NCBI RefSeq assembly: GCF_030867145.1
Contig: NC_134421.1
Location: 26,109,979-26,173,978 of the forward strand
DNA length: 64,000 nt
Origin: Opisthocomus hoazin
Taxonomy: Eukaryota > Chordata > Aves > Opisthocomiformes > Opisthocomidae
Direction of reading: 5' to 3'
The notes below the pieces were generated by a model, which saw nothing but the letters and a program-made list of their open reading frames with translations, was not told where the DNA came from and did not search any database. The position numbers were made by a program, and so were the translations under genes. Of the stretch, positions 1-10,924 are shown in pieces; positions within the stretch are counted from its first letter, which is position 1; each line of letters starts with the position of its first letter.

Positions 1-3000
1 CTCACTTTCTGTGGATCAAGGATCAATCTGCCTTTCAGATCCTTTTTTAAAACCCACTTCTTTTGCCCATCTTTTATTGGTGTTCATTTTGAGCATCTGC
101 CTACTTATATATCTCTTTTTTGAACTTCCTGTGTTTAGAATACAAATTTCAGAAGATATGACAATCTTTAGACCCATTATTTTGAGCATGTGGAGCTACA
201 CAGTGTAAACCATCCAAAAAATATACTTATGGCCAGTTTAAAACCTGCGGTCTACCCTCTGGATTTGTTAGCCTCATTCTGAGTTAAACCTTCCTTTCCC
301 TCAGACCAGTTTTCACTTCCCTGCTGCCAGTGACAGCAAATATCCTGCCTGTCAGTCTTCAACGTTTTATACGTACTTTCAGGCTTTCGGTGAGACAGAC
401 AGTGAATCTTGCTGGGAGTCTCTCTGAGCCCCATGGAATAGTCTATCCATTATATTTTTCCAGTTCACTACCAACTGTAGCTCAAATCCATATCACAACC
501 TAGGGCTTGTTTTTTTCATCTTGTAGAAGATCACAAGACATGCAAGATTTAGTAATAACCATGTAAACAAATCATTGTTTTTATTTTTTTTTTCCCCTTT
601 TTTTTCTGAAAGTGTTTTCTTTGCTATTTCATTAAGAGGACTGAATGCAATCCTTGAGGCATCATGTGCAGCCTTCCAAGAAAAGAAAAGCTGAAAAATA
701 AATTGGACAAGCATGAAGAACTGCAAGTAAAGCAATTCAGTTACACAATGGTGGAATGGTATGTCACAAGGCCGAGGAGTGAAGTACCTGCTTCTGAGTG
801 TCTTAGCCAAATCAGAGATTGCAATAAAGTTCACAGAGGGTTTGATAATCCAGTCATGTTTTTTTCATGTGTTATCTATGGATTTCGTTGATATAATAAA
901 TGTGGTAGTGTATCTGCTCTACTGTACGTCCTGGAATACAGGCTCTGCAGTGACAGGCAAAGCTACGTGCCTGATTTGGAAATATTATAGTACAAAAACA
1001 ATGCAGATGCCATTTCTGACAGCCATCAATTCCTCTGCAAATGAGCAACTTTTCTTGAGCTGCTGGGGCACAGCACTCAAACAGACCAGAATAAAACACA
1101 AAGATGATGTTGTTGCTCCATCTCTGTATATCTGTAGATACAAGAAAATTCACAGTATTTATTAGGAAAGGCGAAGTCATTAATTCAGATTGTCATATGT
1201 AAGGGTAAAGGAACACCACAGGGCCTTTTTAGTAAGTATCTGTTTGAGGAGGAAACAGATCAGGAAAGTAAACAATAATCTCTGGGAGCAGGACATAGCA
1301 TGAATCCCTAGTATTGTCAGAAAGTGGTGAAGAATTAGAGTGGATTGAATACAAAATGGTTCACCACAGTGAGTGTGCGTGTATGTGGTCTGGAGAAATT
1401 ATTACTGGGCTCACAATAAAGCCTTTTCTTCTGATAAAGAGGAAAATAAGGAAAAAATCTTGCTTTGCCTCATTTTTTGCCTCTTGGGAACAGCTACTTT
1501 GACATCAAAATTGAAATATGTTTAAAAATTTTAACTGCTTTAAATTTTAATATTTTAATTTCATTTTTTTGGTTTCAAGGACTTGGCTTATTAAGAACAG
1601 ACTCTTAATAGAAGGTCAGTCAGGATTTTCTTTTTAAAATAATTTTAAAATTTCTTCTGAGTGGTGCAAATTCTGCAAGGGAAAACATCACATTATCACG
1701 TGAAAATCAGTCTTGACCTTTACACAGTTTTCACACCTTTGCAGATCTTTTAAAGGGCAGCTTCTTCACACTATCAAAGTATGTCATTGCATTTTTAGCT
1801 CAGTGTCTTTTCATTGCTGTATCATTTTAGAAAGTCAAAGTAATAATAATTTTGTATTACTATGTAAAACTGCACATATATGTGTGATAGCAACATATAC
1901 ATGTGCAAAAGGATCAGGAGTCTTAAGAGTTCTCTCTGAAGTGGTTGAGGAAAACAGTATGTCTCATTTAGAAAGGAAAAGATTTATAAGTCATGCAGGT
2001 TTATTAATTATTACATTTAACTGCTTAATGCCAGCTTTATGAAACAAATTGCATTTATGCCATGCTAATTGCTACTTAATTGTGCATGAATAATGAAGGC
2101 ATAAAATCTTCAAGCAAAGCTGTGACTTCAGAATTGAATTGTGAATTGAAGCCTTTTTTATCAATATCAAAGCCTTAGTTTTGAGTAGTGATGAACATTC
2201 TGCTCAAATGGTTTTAAAGAACACCAGGGGTCTCACTGTGGGAAGTTCTGAGAGTACTTTCCAAAACATGAATGACGTCACCTCAAAAAAAGGTACAATT
2301 TACCTCTTTCTCCTTGCAAATTTCACTTGTGTAGTGTTCCACAATCTGAGGTTGTAGGTTGGAAACAGAGCTGCAAGCAGCAGTTCTAGGAAGATGTAAG
2401 GAATTCTGCATACATGTAAATATGTATGTATATGTCTATGAGTCTATGCACGTTTTTAGCTAAAGGCTCACGGTAAAAGTGTATCAAACAGTACCTTCAG
2501 ACAAACCGGTTGGAATTGGTCGAGAACCAGTTGCAGGCTGGCAAGCACGTGCCCGCACTGCCACCTGGTGTTAGCGCTGGCGTCAGTGCCCCCTCCATGA
2601 CGCAGGGTCCAGAACGGGTCGCACCCTGATTAGGGAGCCCCTCCCTGCGGTTCCTTCAGTCAGTTTGAACCTGCCAACAGGTCTTATGAACAAAGAAACC
2701 TCACTGCAGTGGTGTTTTGCTTTCAGCTGTTTCACGGACTGTCTAAAACAGGAGTGTTCTAACGACTCTGCTTGAAACCAACGCAAGAAATGTGTTTTCC
2801 TCGGAATGGTGGCCATGCTGGGCTCTTCTCTTTCTGTACATCAGCATTAATAATGACAGTCCTGTGTTCCTCCAGTCTCACCTGTGTAATTCCCTCAATT
2901 TCTATTTCTAATCCAACATAGTAACGATCTAACAAAAACTGTGTGGGGAAAAACTAACATAAGATTACCAGCAAACACAGTTGCAAGTCCCCTTCCTCAC

Positions 3001-4146
3001 GTGTAGGGACTTCAATGAGGCTGCTAAGAGCAAAGTCAAGGGAACTGTGTAATATTGCAGTCCAGTCGGCAAGTATGACACAGTCATCCTGCGATTGAAA
3101 AAAAGATTTACTTATCCCCAAGTTTTCCAAAGAAAAAAAATAATACATGCAACCATAGTGCATCTCTTACACCTGAAGCTGCCAGGGGCTGCAAGTACTC
3201 AGACTACGTGAATTATCAATAATCAGGCTAGTTCATGCCAGTATCTGAGAACTGTCTGTATTTAACCCATCCAGTGATCCTCTGATAAGTTTTTCAAAGA
3301 CTGTATTGTTTTGAAAATCAGTAGTTACACTGGGAGAAAAAGAGCAAGAGAAAAAGAGCAAAAGAAGAAAGAAACAAAATGAAACCCAGACTGTATGTGT
3401 AACATGCTCTTTTCCACAGGGGCAGTCGTTCATTTCTACAACAGCTTACCGGAATCCACAGATGTGCAGCAACCACTGTGCTGTCACAGGTGGTGGGGGC
3501 AAGAGTTTGGAGCTCCATGGACCTTACAGCTCCTTCCTGATGTTTATTTCCATTAGATATCGAGGACTCATTGCTGTAACTTAAAAAATAGCGACACTGG
3601 GCCTTTTCAGTTTCAGAATACTCAGTCCCCTGCTATTTAGCCCACCCTTACAAAAATAGAGACAGAAATATATATTGTTATTAATTTATCTTTCTTTCCT
3701 TTGTGTGACATAAGTTGTTCTTATTCTCGACATAGAGATTTTAAAACTTTTCTGTGTACAAATGGTATCCATTTACTGCAGTACATCTCGAATCTATGTG
3801 GACAAAACCTTGCAGTTAAACTTTTGCATTATGAATACTTGATGCATTTACCTCCCTGTTCTCTGGAGTCTAATGGACTCATACTTTATGCTCTTAGATA
3901 CATTTAATCAGATTGGCAAAGCAAATATAGATTGAATTTTTCACTTGGAAGGTTTTTTTGTTATTAGTCCAGAAAATGTTCTACATGACATGAGAAATAT
4001 TTTATGGAACTCCTAATTGGGCCTATTTTGTGTCAGTTTAGATGTTCAGCACTTTCAAAAATGAAGGTATTTAAAGGCAGGGTTTAACCACTGCACATGT
4101 AGTGTTCTTTACTACCTCACATAGGCTAGCTTTAAACTCTCCTTTT
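1..4146. other. MGAT4C 5' intron/upstream region, no coding exon recognised
   Basis: AT-rich DNA with only short chance ORFs. Human MGAT4C has several upstream noncoding exons, so 5'UTR exons could lie here, but none can be called from sequence alone. The block at about 2000-2160 is dense in TAATT-type homeodomain core motifs. No transposon is recognised before the CR1 copy beginning at 4147. Confidence 0.6.
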
Positions 4147-5222
4147 CACAGAATCACAGAATCACAGAATAGTAGGGGTTGGAAGGGACCTCTGTGGGTC
4201 ATCTAGTCCAACCCCCCCGCTGAAGCAGGGTCACCTACAGCAGGCTGCACAGGACCTTGTGCAGCCGGGTCTTGAATATCTCCAGAGAAGGAGACTCCAC
4301 AACCTCCCTGGGCAGCCTGTTCCAGTGCTCCGTCACCCTCAGAGAGAAGAAGTTCCTCCTCATGTTCAGACGGAACTTCCTGTGCCTCAGTTTGTGCCCA
4401 TCACCCCTTGTCCTGTCACTGGGCACCACTGAAAAGAGCTTGGCCCCATCCTCCTGACACCCACCCTTCAGATATTTGTAGGCATTTATAAGGTCCCCTC
4501 GCAGCCTTCTCTTCTTCAGGCTGAACAAGCCCAGTTCCCTCAACCTCTCCTCGTAGGGGAGATGCTCCAGTCCCCTCACCATCCTTGTAGCCCTCCGCTG
4601 GACTCTCTCCAGTAGCTCTTCATCCTTCTTGAACTGGGGAGCCCAGAACTGGACACAGTACTCCAGATGAGGCCTCACCAGGGCAGTGTAGAGGGGAAGG
4701 AGAACCTCCCTCGTCCTGCTGGCCACACTCTTCTTGATGCACCCCAGGATCCCATTGGCTTTCTTGGCAGCCAGGGCACACTGCTGGCTCATAGTTAACC
4801 TGTCGTCCACCAGGACACCCAGGTCCCTCTCCGCAGAGCTGCTCTCCAGCAGGTCCACCCCAAGCCTGTACTGGTGCATGAGGTTGTTCCTCCCCAGGTG
4901 CAGGACCCTGCACTTGCTCTTGTTGAACCTCATCAGGTTCCTCTCTGCCCAGCTTTCCAGCCTATCCAGGTCACGCTGAATGGCAGCACAGCCTTCTGGT
5001 GTATCTACCACACCTCCCAGTTTGGTGTCATCAGCAAACTTGCTGAGGGTACATTCTAACTCTTCATCCAGGTCGTTGATGAAGAAGTTAAACAAGACTG
5101 GGCCCAGTACTGACCCCTGAGGGACACCACTTGTCACCAGCCTCCAACTAGACTCAGCGCCGCTGAGGACAACCCTCTGAGTTCTGCCATTCAGCCAGTT
5201 CTCTATCCACTTCACCGACCAA
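4147..5222 (-). mobile_element. CR1 LINE, 5'-truncated, reverse transcriptase C-terminal half still open
   Basis: This is a CR1 non-LTR retrotransposon on the - strand. Its 3' end carries the diagnostic tandem 8-bp tail, seen on + as repeated ACAGAATC near 4147-4170. From about 5222 down to the stop at 4235 it encodes an uninterrupted reverse transcriptase C-terminal portion. Visible motifs are [11 protein letters not shown], the catalytic-type [38 protein letters not shown] and the C-terminal [15 protein letters not shown]. The 5' part of ORF2 and all of ORF1 are missing, the usual result of incomplete target-primed reverse transcription. The open frame continues by chance into flanking DNA up to 5311. 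The intact frame suggests a fairly young insertion. It sits in the intron upstream of the first MGAT4C coding exon, antisense to the gene, and cannot move by itself. Confidence 0.95.
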
Positions 5223-6107
5223 TGACTTGTACATGACTTCAATATATTAAACTTCGCAGACATTTTTATGGACAATAGACAATTTGTACTTAAAGCAAAT
5301 AAGACATACATAATGAGTTTATAATCTCTTTTTTTTTAGTTAAGAATCCCACAGACTTTGGGCAGACTGATCTGGAGTCTGTTTATTTAGTTCTTGGCCA
5401 GATCTTGTTCAAACACATGTAGTTCTACACATCTTAATGGTTATGATTTGGTAGCCAGGAATAGCATTCATCTTGCTTTAAGTAGTAAAATGACAAAACT
5501 GAATATGTAAAGTTGTGGAATGAATAGACAGCCCTATTTCTTGATCCTGAATTGAACTACTGAGTGGGTTTCTGATCCTCTGTGCCACGCTGCTTAGTCT
5601 GATTGATGTAATTGGGGCAGACTTTCCAATACTCTGCTTAGATGTGTCTGATCTAAGGTAGACATTCATTTTTCTTCTTCTGGAGAAAATGACATCTCCA
5701 GTGAGAGACTTTCCATCCTAATACAGAGATCTAAGGCTAAGGGATGCTGCACAGTCTTCCTACGGCCTTCTTACTGCGGGGAAGGCACCTTAATTGTGCC
5801 TGGCAGTTCTGATATACAGACTTCTCTTTTTGGCAACGGTACTGAGTCATGCAATAGCTTCTTCCTTGCCTGTTGGCCTGAGCTGCTTTTAGAAGGAGAC
5901 ATAAGTATACAGGGAAGTCACGCAACATGGTCTTCCCTTGAAATCAAGTTGGGATCTGACAGTTATACATGGGAAACAGAACTGCTGACGCACTCCTGCC
6001 ACAGTGGCATCATAATTCCAGCCTTAAATGGGTGGGATGAAGAGTGCTTTTTTCTTTACTGACATAAAAATGGAAGCTTCTTGTAACATTGTGGTTTTCT
6101 TTCATAG
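5223..6107. other. MGAT4C intron between CR1 and first coding exon
   Basis: No coding signal. It contains the first copy of a diverged dispersed repeat (about 5487-5663), whose partner lies at 7137-7310. The last 40 bases before 6108 are T-rich, as expected for a splice acceptor. Confidence 0.6.
5487..5663 (+). repeat. Diverged dispersed repeat, copy 1
   Basis: About 175 bp that align in the same orientation with 7137-7310. Shared blocks include TGAATTGAACTACTGAGTGG, TTTCTGATCCTCT, CCAATTGGG-like (here TAATTGGGGCAG) and CTTTCCAATA. Small indels separate the blocks. I do not recognise the family; it may be an old transposon remnant. Confidence 0.7.
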
Positions 6108-6120
6108 GTGACACTACTGT

Positions 6121-6138
6121 ATGCCTTTCTTCACATGA
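6121..6138 (+). promoter_or_regulatory. Micro-uORF overlapping the MGAT4C start codon
   Basis: An ATG at 6121 opens a five-codon reading frame (M-P-F-F-T) whose TGA at 6136-6138 overlaps the likely main ATG at 6135-6137 as ATGA. It is out of frame with MGAT4C. The geometry would permit termination-reinitiation. That it is translated is inference. Confidence 0.4.
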
Positions 6139-6263
6139 GACACAGCCTGAAATATTTTGATAAAATGAGATGCTTGCGGAAACGATCAGCGGTGTCGTTC
6201 TTAGGAGTCCTTGTCATTTGCTTGCTGTTCATGAACTTGTACATTGAAGATAGTTATGTTTTG
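6135..6263 (+). CDS. MGAT4C: MGAT4C coding exon 1 (N-terminus and membrane anchor)
   Basis: MGAT4C belongs to the GnT-IV family (glycosyltransferase family 54), Golgi type II membrane enzymes that add beta1,4-GlcNAc branches to N-glycan cores; hen GnT-VI is, as I recall, a close relative of this member. The acceptor AG is at 6106-6107, so the exon begins at 6108, and the donor GTAAGT begins at 6264 (phase 0). The likely start ATG at 6135 gives [17 protein letters not shown], a short basic cytoplasmic tail, followed by a hydrophobic anchor at about residues 18-37 and then IEDSYVL. Joined to 10777-10924 and 12753-13909, this gives 477 residues (human about 478). The Kozak context at 6135 is weak (-3 is C). 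The in-frame ATG at 6165 has A at -3 and could also be used. The frame is open back to 6108, so an upstream exon could add residues. Noncoding upstream exons are not identified. Gene identity is very secure; the exact start is less so. Confidence 0.92.
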
Positions 6264-9200
6264 GTAAGTTTCTTAGATGGAAGAAATTATCGTGGAATGA
6301 CAGAAGAGGACACATCCCTTGTTAATCAATAAAGTTCATAATTCCTGCAATTTCTCCTGTTAGTGTACCATTAACAGCGAAGTATAATCAAAATTTGTCC
6401 TTTATGATGAAGCCATCTTATCAATGTATACTGCACACAGGATGCACCAGTAAGACCCTAACAGTCCTTTTCACAGAACTGTGTCATTGTTTATTGGAAG
6501 TATGAAAGATAATGAATGTAGTGAAACATGGAGACATCTCTGCCAAGTATCTTCCTTTGAGTCAAACCATGACCTGTATTTTCCATACTTCTGGATTTCC
6601 TTCAGTTTTAATGTTGAAAAATGCCTATATCTGAAATATTCATGTGAGCTAGGAGCTCCTTTTTCAGTCCACACTGCAAATCTCACTTGTGAATATTGTA
6701 TTAAATAATGTTATGGAAACACACATAGAAAAAGAACATACACTAATTCCGTAAAATTTATTTTAAATTGCTTGCATGAATAATTTCTTTTTAGTGTTTT
6801 TATTTTGTGGTTTCCTCACTTTCTATATCCCAGATTTGAGTCTGGCAGGTTTGGTGCTGCAGCATTAACAATTAGACGTAAATGATACCTAGTGGAAGTT
6901 TATGATTATGAAACTGATTTATTGAAAGATCTGTGTTAGGAATTTAAACAAGTAAACTATCGACAATGTAACATAACTCTACAATCTATATGTAAAGAAA
7001 CCTAGGGGTGTCTCTGTGCTGAATGCCAAGTAAGCTCTGGAGACTCGATTAATGGATTGAACTTCCAGTTCATCAGAAGTTGTAATGGGCCCAGTAAAAG
7101 AACATGGAAGCTTAATAACTGGAGCTTGAAAATGATAAAATGACTGAACTGAATAAGTAACGTTGTGATATGGTTAAACAGTCCTCTTTCTTGAATTGAA
7201 CTACTGAGTGGCTTTCTGATCCTCTATGCCACTGTGCTTTGTCTCATTCATCCAATTGGGACAATATGGCCTTTCCAATATTCCAAAAGGTGAAGTCTGA
7301 TCTCAGTTGGATCTGAAAAGCAACATCATAGTATGAAAAACTTGCAATACATAAATAGTAAAATCCTTACATGAGTTTCTGAGAACCATAGATAACTTGC
7401 TAGTAATTTTAATGTAAAATATTATATTTATTCCTTATAAAAATATTTTAAATACTGTAAACATTATTAAAACTATCCTACTACTTTTTAAACTGTTCAA
7501 AAGATAACCCATGATTCTAGCATGTTACTCTATTACAGATATTTTGCTTTCTCTAACTTGCACAAAGGTTTTGCACTATGTTTTATTTATTCATCATTTC
7601 TTGCTTGTGATCAAATTTGACCTGGCTTCTCACATTTTTTTTCCCCGGTGGTATTTTCCCTGATGCTTCTTATCCTTTCACTAATTGCTTCAAAGTTCCC
7701 CAGATGTTTCTGAAAGTGCTTTTATTATCAATGCTGATGGTGCTCCTCTTGGTTTGTTTTTGAAATCTTTTCCTGTCCTATTTTCTAGCTCCCCAGATGG
7801 CTCCATGTCTTGTTCTTAATTTGCTCTTTTTGTCCCCTTTTTTAGAAATCCACTCTCTTTCATTGCTTCTCTTATCACGGTTCTGGCATGTTTGCATTCA
7901 TGTAGCTCCCAGCCAAGTCTCTTGCCAAGTCTCCTGACAGTTCTCCTAGATCTTTAGATACCCTTACGGTTCATTAAGCATTTTTCAAATGTGTTAGGCT
8001 GTTGGCTTTTTACTTTGTTTATTTCTTTTTATTTTCAACTTTCCTGACCATGTCTGACAGCTCCGTTAACTTGTGTGGTGTGTCTTCTCTGCTGAGGTAA
8101 AAGATAAGCAGTTTCAGTGTTGGTAGTGAGGAGAGATATGCTGGGGAATAGCTTTCACGGACAGCAGGCTAACCAGTTCCCTCAGGGAATGGGAATCTGA
8201 AAGTCCTCAGAGTCCCAAAGGCCCACTGACTTTCTAACTGCAGCGAGTCTCCTGCTGAAACACCTCCTAAAGGTAAATGACAGAGGAAGGATGAGACTGA
8301 CCCCGAGTTTCTCTTCCCAGTTTCAGAGAGCACGCTGTGCAAGGGGATGCGGGGCTCACCAGATGTGAGATGAGTGGTCTTTTTCAACAAGTTAGAAAAA
8401 CAAAGTGAGATTCATTGTGGCAAATCTTAAGAAGGGAGAGGACAACTTTCCCTTTTCACTCAGAGCCCCTCGTCTGCCCTTCACTGTTATCTGCGTGGCT
8501 TTTGCTGTCAAAATGGAAAGTAGTGGCCCACTTGGAAAAATTTCTTAAGGATGTTTGATAGAGGGTACAGAATGCTGATGCATGTGTGTCAGTAAAGCAG
8601 TTTAAGATGCTTCTTCTGCAGCATGTGTACCACATCTGATCAAACATTCTGAAGACATATTGAATTAATATAACCTAGATCACAATATCTGTATGATTTG
8701 CATTGATTTTTTTATAGTTATTCTGAGTTGTAAGTGAAGTGTGCCTTCTGTGCTCTTCTATGAATACTAATCATCATTTTGGGCACTATGAAAACAATAG
8801 CATTGCAGCTGACACAGCGTCCTTAGCAGAGCAGAGTATGTCTATAAAAAATGGAGAACTTGTGGCACTTCTTCCCATGGCACCCACAAGAACCTCCCAA
8901 GCTCCAGCAAACACTGGAATCTAAGTTCGAGGTTAGTTAACAGATGACCGCCAGCCACCATAGAAAAAAACTGAGAAGACAACTAAAGAGAGCTAATCAA
9001 GCTCTTCACTTTCACTGGCCTCTGCACAGTACTCAGAAGTAGAAGAACAATATTTTGAATTTTTAGAAAAATCCATATTTCATTTTTGCTCTTCATTCAA
9101 CAATGGAATGAAAACAACAACAATTTAAAAACAAAAACTTCTTGCCACAAAAAGCATTTTTTAAAGAGAAAAAAAATGAATTTTTTTTGTGGTTGATTTA

Positions 9201-10776
9201 AATATTTTGCCTATTAAAACACTTTGTCCTGACATTTTCTATTCTGAAAATTTTTATGCATAAAAACCTCAGCAGAATGTGTTTCCATTCCAAAGCCTTC
9301 TTACTAAATGAAGAACTTTGTTGCTTCATTCTGGAACCAATGACACATGATGTTTTGACATTAAAGAAAGACTGGTTTTAAAAAAATCAAGTTTTTGGAC
9401 CAGCCCATTTTTTTTTTTTCCATTTGACAATTTTCGTAGAAAATCTCCTGAAGTCTTGGTGCATTCTCTTCCTAGCCCATTGAGTCACATTTTAATCTGG
9501 AATCTGATCAACATAAACCTTCCTCTCATAACTTATGAGCAAATGCAAAGTAGCATAGCAGCACTAGAAAGAAATTACCAGAGAGACATTGCAGATCAAG
9601 AGAGCGTAACGGTGCAGTTAGATGCCCCTGGATGTCTGTCAGAGATCTTTACTAAGCTCAGAAGTGGATTATTTACTACTTCTACGAAAGAAAATAATGA
9701 ACTTAAAATGAACCTGGGATCGGTTTACAAAAATATTTTTGAGCTGTAATATGTATCCTTGACAAGTTTTTTAACATTTATACCACTATATGTGAGTGCT
9801 GTTTACTCTTTCTGTGGTTGTTGTTAGCAGCAGTATTATCACTGCACAATGCTCCCATTTAATGAGAGATCAGGAAGTTTTTAGTGCATTAACATATTGT
9901 ACATATCGGAATAAATGAACTCATTCATACACTGGCCTGTCATCAGACTAGAATCAAGCAGTGTAAATTAAATAAGCATTCCTACCTTTAAATTCAATCT
10001 CATGACACTACAACCTGTTACATATTTTCCCATTTCTTAAGGACTAAGGAGTAGATTTTCCCTGAGACCAAGGGAGCTTATGGATAGGGCACTGTTGATG
10101 AAGCAGTTCCTTCCCTTGTGTGACTTTACTATGGCTCAAGAAGTCTCTTGAAAGAAAAATACACAATCAGGCAGGAAGAGAAGGCATGGTGACAAATTTG
10201 CCTTTTTTCTATAACATCAGCGTTCACCAAATCCAGAGAAAGCTTTGGCTGTCTGGGTGGTCACATGTATTTCTGCTTATCACGAATCTGAGTTGGAGCT
10301 ACTCAGAAAAGCGGAAAATGAGCCAGATGCCAGGATCTAGTTTCGTCTTTCCTTTGCAACAGTTTTTGGTGGTTGTTTTTAATCACTGAAAACATTTTCA
10401 AAAAAATTTCCCCACTCCACCATCTATGAAAATTACCTCACTGTTGCTGACTGATGTTTTCATATCCCTGTTTGGAATACTGCAGCATTTTTTGGCAATA
10501 ATTGAGTGTTTGCAACCCTTCCAGACTTTTTGTCCAAATTTTTTTATTCTTTTCCTGTTACCATAATCTGAAGGGCTATGGTATATTTTCTGTAGCCAAA
10601 AATGTATGATATTCAGTAATGGGTTTTTAAAAAAATGAGGTGACATCTACATGCTTTCACGAAAGCTGACACTGAAAAATGTTATTCTTGGAAACCTGCC
10701 TCTCTGGCTGGCACTCACAAATGTGTTTTTCTCTGTCTCTCTCCCTCTCCTATTCTTTTTGTTTTCTCACTAATAG
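6264..10776. other. MGAT4C intron between coding exons 1 and 2
   Basis: Intron running from GTAAGT at 6264 to the acceptor AG at 10775-10776. It is AT-rich with poly-T and poly-A runs and contains the repeat copy at 7137-7310. A 97-codon open frame at 9456-9749 on + has no recognisable homology and begins at GTG; I do not call it a gene. No other element is recognised. Confidence 0.75.
7137..7310 (+). repeat. Diverged dispersed repeat, copy 2
   Basis: Partner of 5487-5663, in the same orientation, on the other side of the exon at 6108-6263. The order of matching blocks is preserved over the whole length, with scattered substitutions and short indels. The sequence around the two copies does not align, so this is not a simple tandem duplication of the exon region. 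Confidence 0.7.
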
Positions 10777-10924
10777 GAAGGGGACAAGCAATTAATCAGA
10801 GAAACAGCCACGCACCAGCTCAACCCAGAGCGCTATGTTCACACTTTTAAAGATTTGTCTAATTTCTCAGGATCTATAAACATTTCCTATCGCTACCTAG
10901 CTGGCACACCTTTGCCAAGGAAAA
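10777..10924 (+). CDS. MGAT4C: MGAT4C coding exon 2 (stem region)
   Basis: The exon is bounded by a pyrimidine-rich tract with AG at 10775-10776 and by GTAAGT starting at 10925. It encodes residues 44-92 plus the first base of codon 93, starting EGDKQLIRE and ending PLPRK. This is the luminal stem between the membrane anchor and the catalytic domain. Two N-glycosylation sequons are visible, NFS at residue 72 and NIS at 78. It joins in frame to the exons on both sides, and the sequence closely follows the human protein as I know it. About 4.5 kb of intron separates it from the first coding exon. Confidence 0.95.

Noticed and set aside
4620..5059. Several other-frame ORFs inside the CR1 at 4147-5222
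   Set aside because: They are shadows of the reverse transcriptase frame on the opposite or shifted frame, with GC-rich CR1 composition explaining the lack of stops.
5223..5311. N-terminal 30 codons of the long open frame that includes the CR1 reverse transcriptase
   Set aside because: The CR1 similarity stops at about 5222; the rest is chance open frame in flanking intron.
6108..6134. GTG-initiated extension of the first MGAT4C coding exon
   Set aside because: The exon begins at 6108 after the acceptor AG; GTG is not a plausible start here. ATG at 6135 or 6165 is preferred unless an upstream exon adds coding sequence.
6264..6332. Open frame continuing past the first MGAT4C coding exon
   Set aside because: It reads through the GTAAGT donor; the next exon at 10777 continues the conserved protein in frame, so this is intron.
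9456..9749. 97-codon + strand frame in the MGAT4C intron
   Set aside because: Starts at GTG, no recognisable homology, no splice sites that fit the gene, and its length is within chance for the region.
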